From contig JAQUKH010000019.1 in NCBI GenBank assembly GCA_028719205.1, positions 1 through 50,731 on the forward strand: a DNA stretch of 50,731 bases. Direction: 5' to 3'. Positions 49,985 to 50,731 of the stretch are shown one piece after another. This DNA comes from a bacterium (GTDB lineage Bacteria; JACRDZ01; JAQUKH01). The notes below the pieces were generated by a model. It saw only the letters and a list, made by a program, of their open reading frames with translations. It made no database searches and was not told the origin of the DNA. Each line of letters opens with the position of its first letter. The first letter of the stretch is position 1. The position numbers and the translations under genes are program-made.

Positions 49985-50731
49985 TTATAAACCTATATTT
50001 ATTAAATCATGCATTCTTACCACACCAACAACTATTTTTTTCCGGTTAATTACCGGTAAGACAGTTATAGGTTTTTCCCTATCTTTCATCTTCTTTAAAG
50101 CATCAAAAGCCTTTTCATCACTATAAATAAAAATTGGAGATTTATTCATGATATCTTTTATTTTTAATCCAAAAATATTCTCTTTTTTTATCAGTTTTTT
50201 CCTAATATCATAATCCGTAATTAATCCGGCCAATTTTCCCTTTTTGTCAATTACAGAAACTACCCCTGCTTTTTTCTCAGTAATAACCAGAAGCATATTT
50301 TTTGCATTGTCAGAAATGCTGATCAACGGATTATCTTCTCCCTTTAACATAACATCTTCAACCGTAAGACTGAGCCTCTTCCCTAACCTTCCGCCAGGAT
50401 GGAACAGTGCAAAATCCTCCACTTTAAAGTTTCGCATTTTCATTAAAACTATTGCCAATGCATCCCCAACAGCGATCGAATTAATAACACTGGATGTGGG
50501 CGCGAGATTAAACGGGCATGCTTCTTTGATCTCTCCCATATTAAGAACAATATCCGCGGCCTTCGCGAGCCTGGAATCGTCATTAGAAGTTAAAACAATT
50601 AATTGGACCTTGATTTTTTTAAAGGCTGGAAAGAGGCTAGTAAGCTCCGAACTTTCTCCGCTTTTACCAATTGCTAAAATGATATCCCCTTTGGAGATAA
50701 TTCCCAGATCTCCATGCATGGCCTCGGCAGG
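49985..50731 (-). CDS. kdsD: D-arabinose-5-phosphate isomerase, 5' end cut by window edge
   Basis: The frame continues to the right edge reading Pro-Ala-Glu-Ala before MHGDLG, matching the conserved HPAEAxHGDLG segment of KdsD/KpsF/GutQ. The Met at 50719 is therefore internal. About 248 residues are visible, with the SIS domain (GKSGESSE, LTSNDDSRLA, NLAPTSSVINSIAVGDALA, FALFHPGGRLGKRL) and two CBS domains (about 110-244 of the visible part). The enzyme turns ribulose-5-phosphate into arabinose-5-phosphate, the first precursor of Kdo. Roughly 70-80 N-terminal residues lie outside the window. Followed 2 nt later by kdsC. Confidence 0.92.
   Translation of the reverse strand, partial: PAEAMHGDLGIISKGDIILAIGKSGESSELTSLFPAFKKIKVQLIVLTSNDDSRLAKAADIVLNMGEIKEACPFNLAPTSSVINSIAVGDALAIVLMKMRNFKVEDFALFHPGGRLGKRLSLTVEDVMLKGEDNPLISISDNAKNMLLVITEKKAGVVSVIDKKGKLAGLITDYDIRKKLIKKENIFGLKIKDIMNKSPIFIYSDEKAFDALKKMKDREKPITVLPVINRKKIVVGVVRMHDLINIGL

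Noticed and set aside
50708-50719. Met at 50719 as the kdsD start
   Set aside because: The frame continues upstream as Pro-Ala-Glu-Ala to the window edge, matching the conserved HPAEAxHGDLG; the gene is cut by the edge, not started here.
1-50731. tRNA, rRNA, CRISPR arrays, transposases, riboswitches, integration sites
   Set aside because: I read the gaps between genes and saw none. All gaps are shorter than about 200 bases, and none holds a cloverleaf-like sequence or regular spaced repeats.

Overview
The window is a single, almost gap-free block of about 45 genes, all read from the minus strand. It is a surface-polysaccharide (LPS / O-antigen or capsule) biosynthesis locus. The DNA is AT-rich. 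The Kdo genes (kdsD, kdsC) and sedoheptulose-7-phosphate isomerase (gmhA) point to a diderm, LPS-making bacterium. Two dispersed micro-repeats (a CCTCC/GGAGG palindrome between genes and a 7-nt ACTTGTG-type tandem repeat inside manC) and the many B12-type radical SAM genes fit uncultured groups such as Omnitrophota or Elusimicrobiota. That placement is an inference with low confidence. I see no rRNA, tRNA, CRISPR array, transposase or phage gene, and no gene-free stretch longer than about 200 bases.

Layout in transcription order (right to left). (1) 50.7-46.5 kb: kdsD (cut by the window edge), kdsC, a UDP-glucuronate 4-epimerase and an AsnB-type amidotransferase, suggesting Kdo and an amidated uronic acid. 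(2) 46.4-40.4 kb: a B12-type radical SAM protein, a methyltransferase, a polyprenyl-phosphate-sugar-synthase-like GT2, a large GT-C-like membrane protein and a GT4. (3) 40.4-36.2 kb: an E1 alpha/beta thiamine-diphosphate enzyme pair without E2/E3, a DegT aminotransferase and a radical SAM/SPASM protein. This is the least conventional part of the locus. (4) 36.2-29.4 kb: a tightly overlapping CMP-legionaminic-acid-type operon (legB, legC, neuD/legH, neuB/legI, neuC/legG, ptmE, neuA/legF). (5) 29.3-24.1 kb: a second B12-type radical SAM protein, a Wzx flippase, a GT52-like sialyltransferase candidate and an O-antigen ligase/polymerase. (6) 24.1-17.4 kb: a duplicated GT4 + FemAB/GNAT-like acyltransferase module carrying a recent gene-conversion tract, a DegT protein and a polysaccharide deacetylase. 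(7) 17.4-11.2 kb: a FlaA1/WbpM-like dehydratase, a WbuB-like GT4 and a three-enzyme set for UDP-L-QuiNAc or UDP-L-FucNAc. (8) 11.2-7.0 kb: a third B12-type radical SAM protein, a second O-antigen ligase/polymerase, manC, then a 3' remnant of an LhgO-like oxidoreductase. (9) 6.9-0 kb: rfbA-rfbC-rfbB with a recognisable promoter, a GT2, gmhA with its own promoter candidate, ugd/uxs for UDP-glucuronate and UDP-xylose, a SemiSWEET-like protein and the first codons of a transaldolase.

Together the genes would supply Kdo, heptose, dTDP-4-keto-rhamnose or dTDP-rhamnose, GDP-mannose, UDP-GlcA/GalA/Xyl, a UDP-L-amino sugar and CMP-legionaminate. At least seven glycosyltransferases would assemble them on a lipid carrier, Wzx would flip the product, and one or two Wzy/WaaL-type proteins would polymerise or ligate it. 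All functions are read from sequence motifs and family knowledge; no database search was run.
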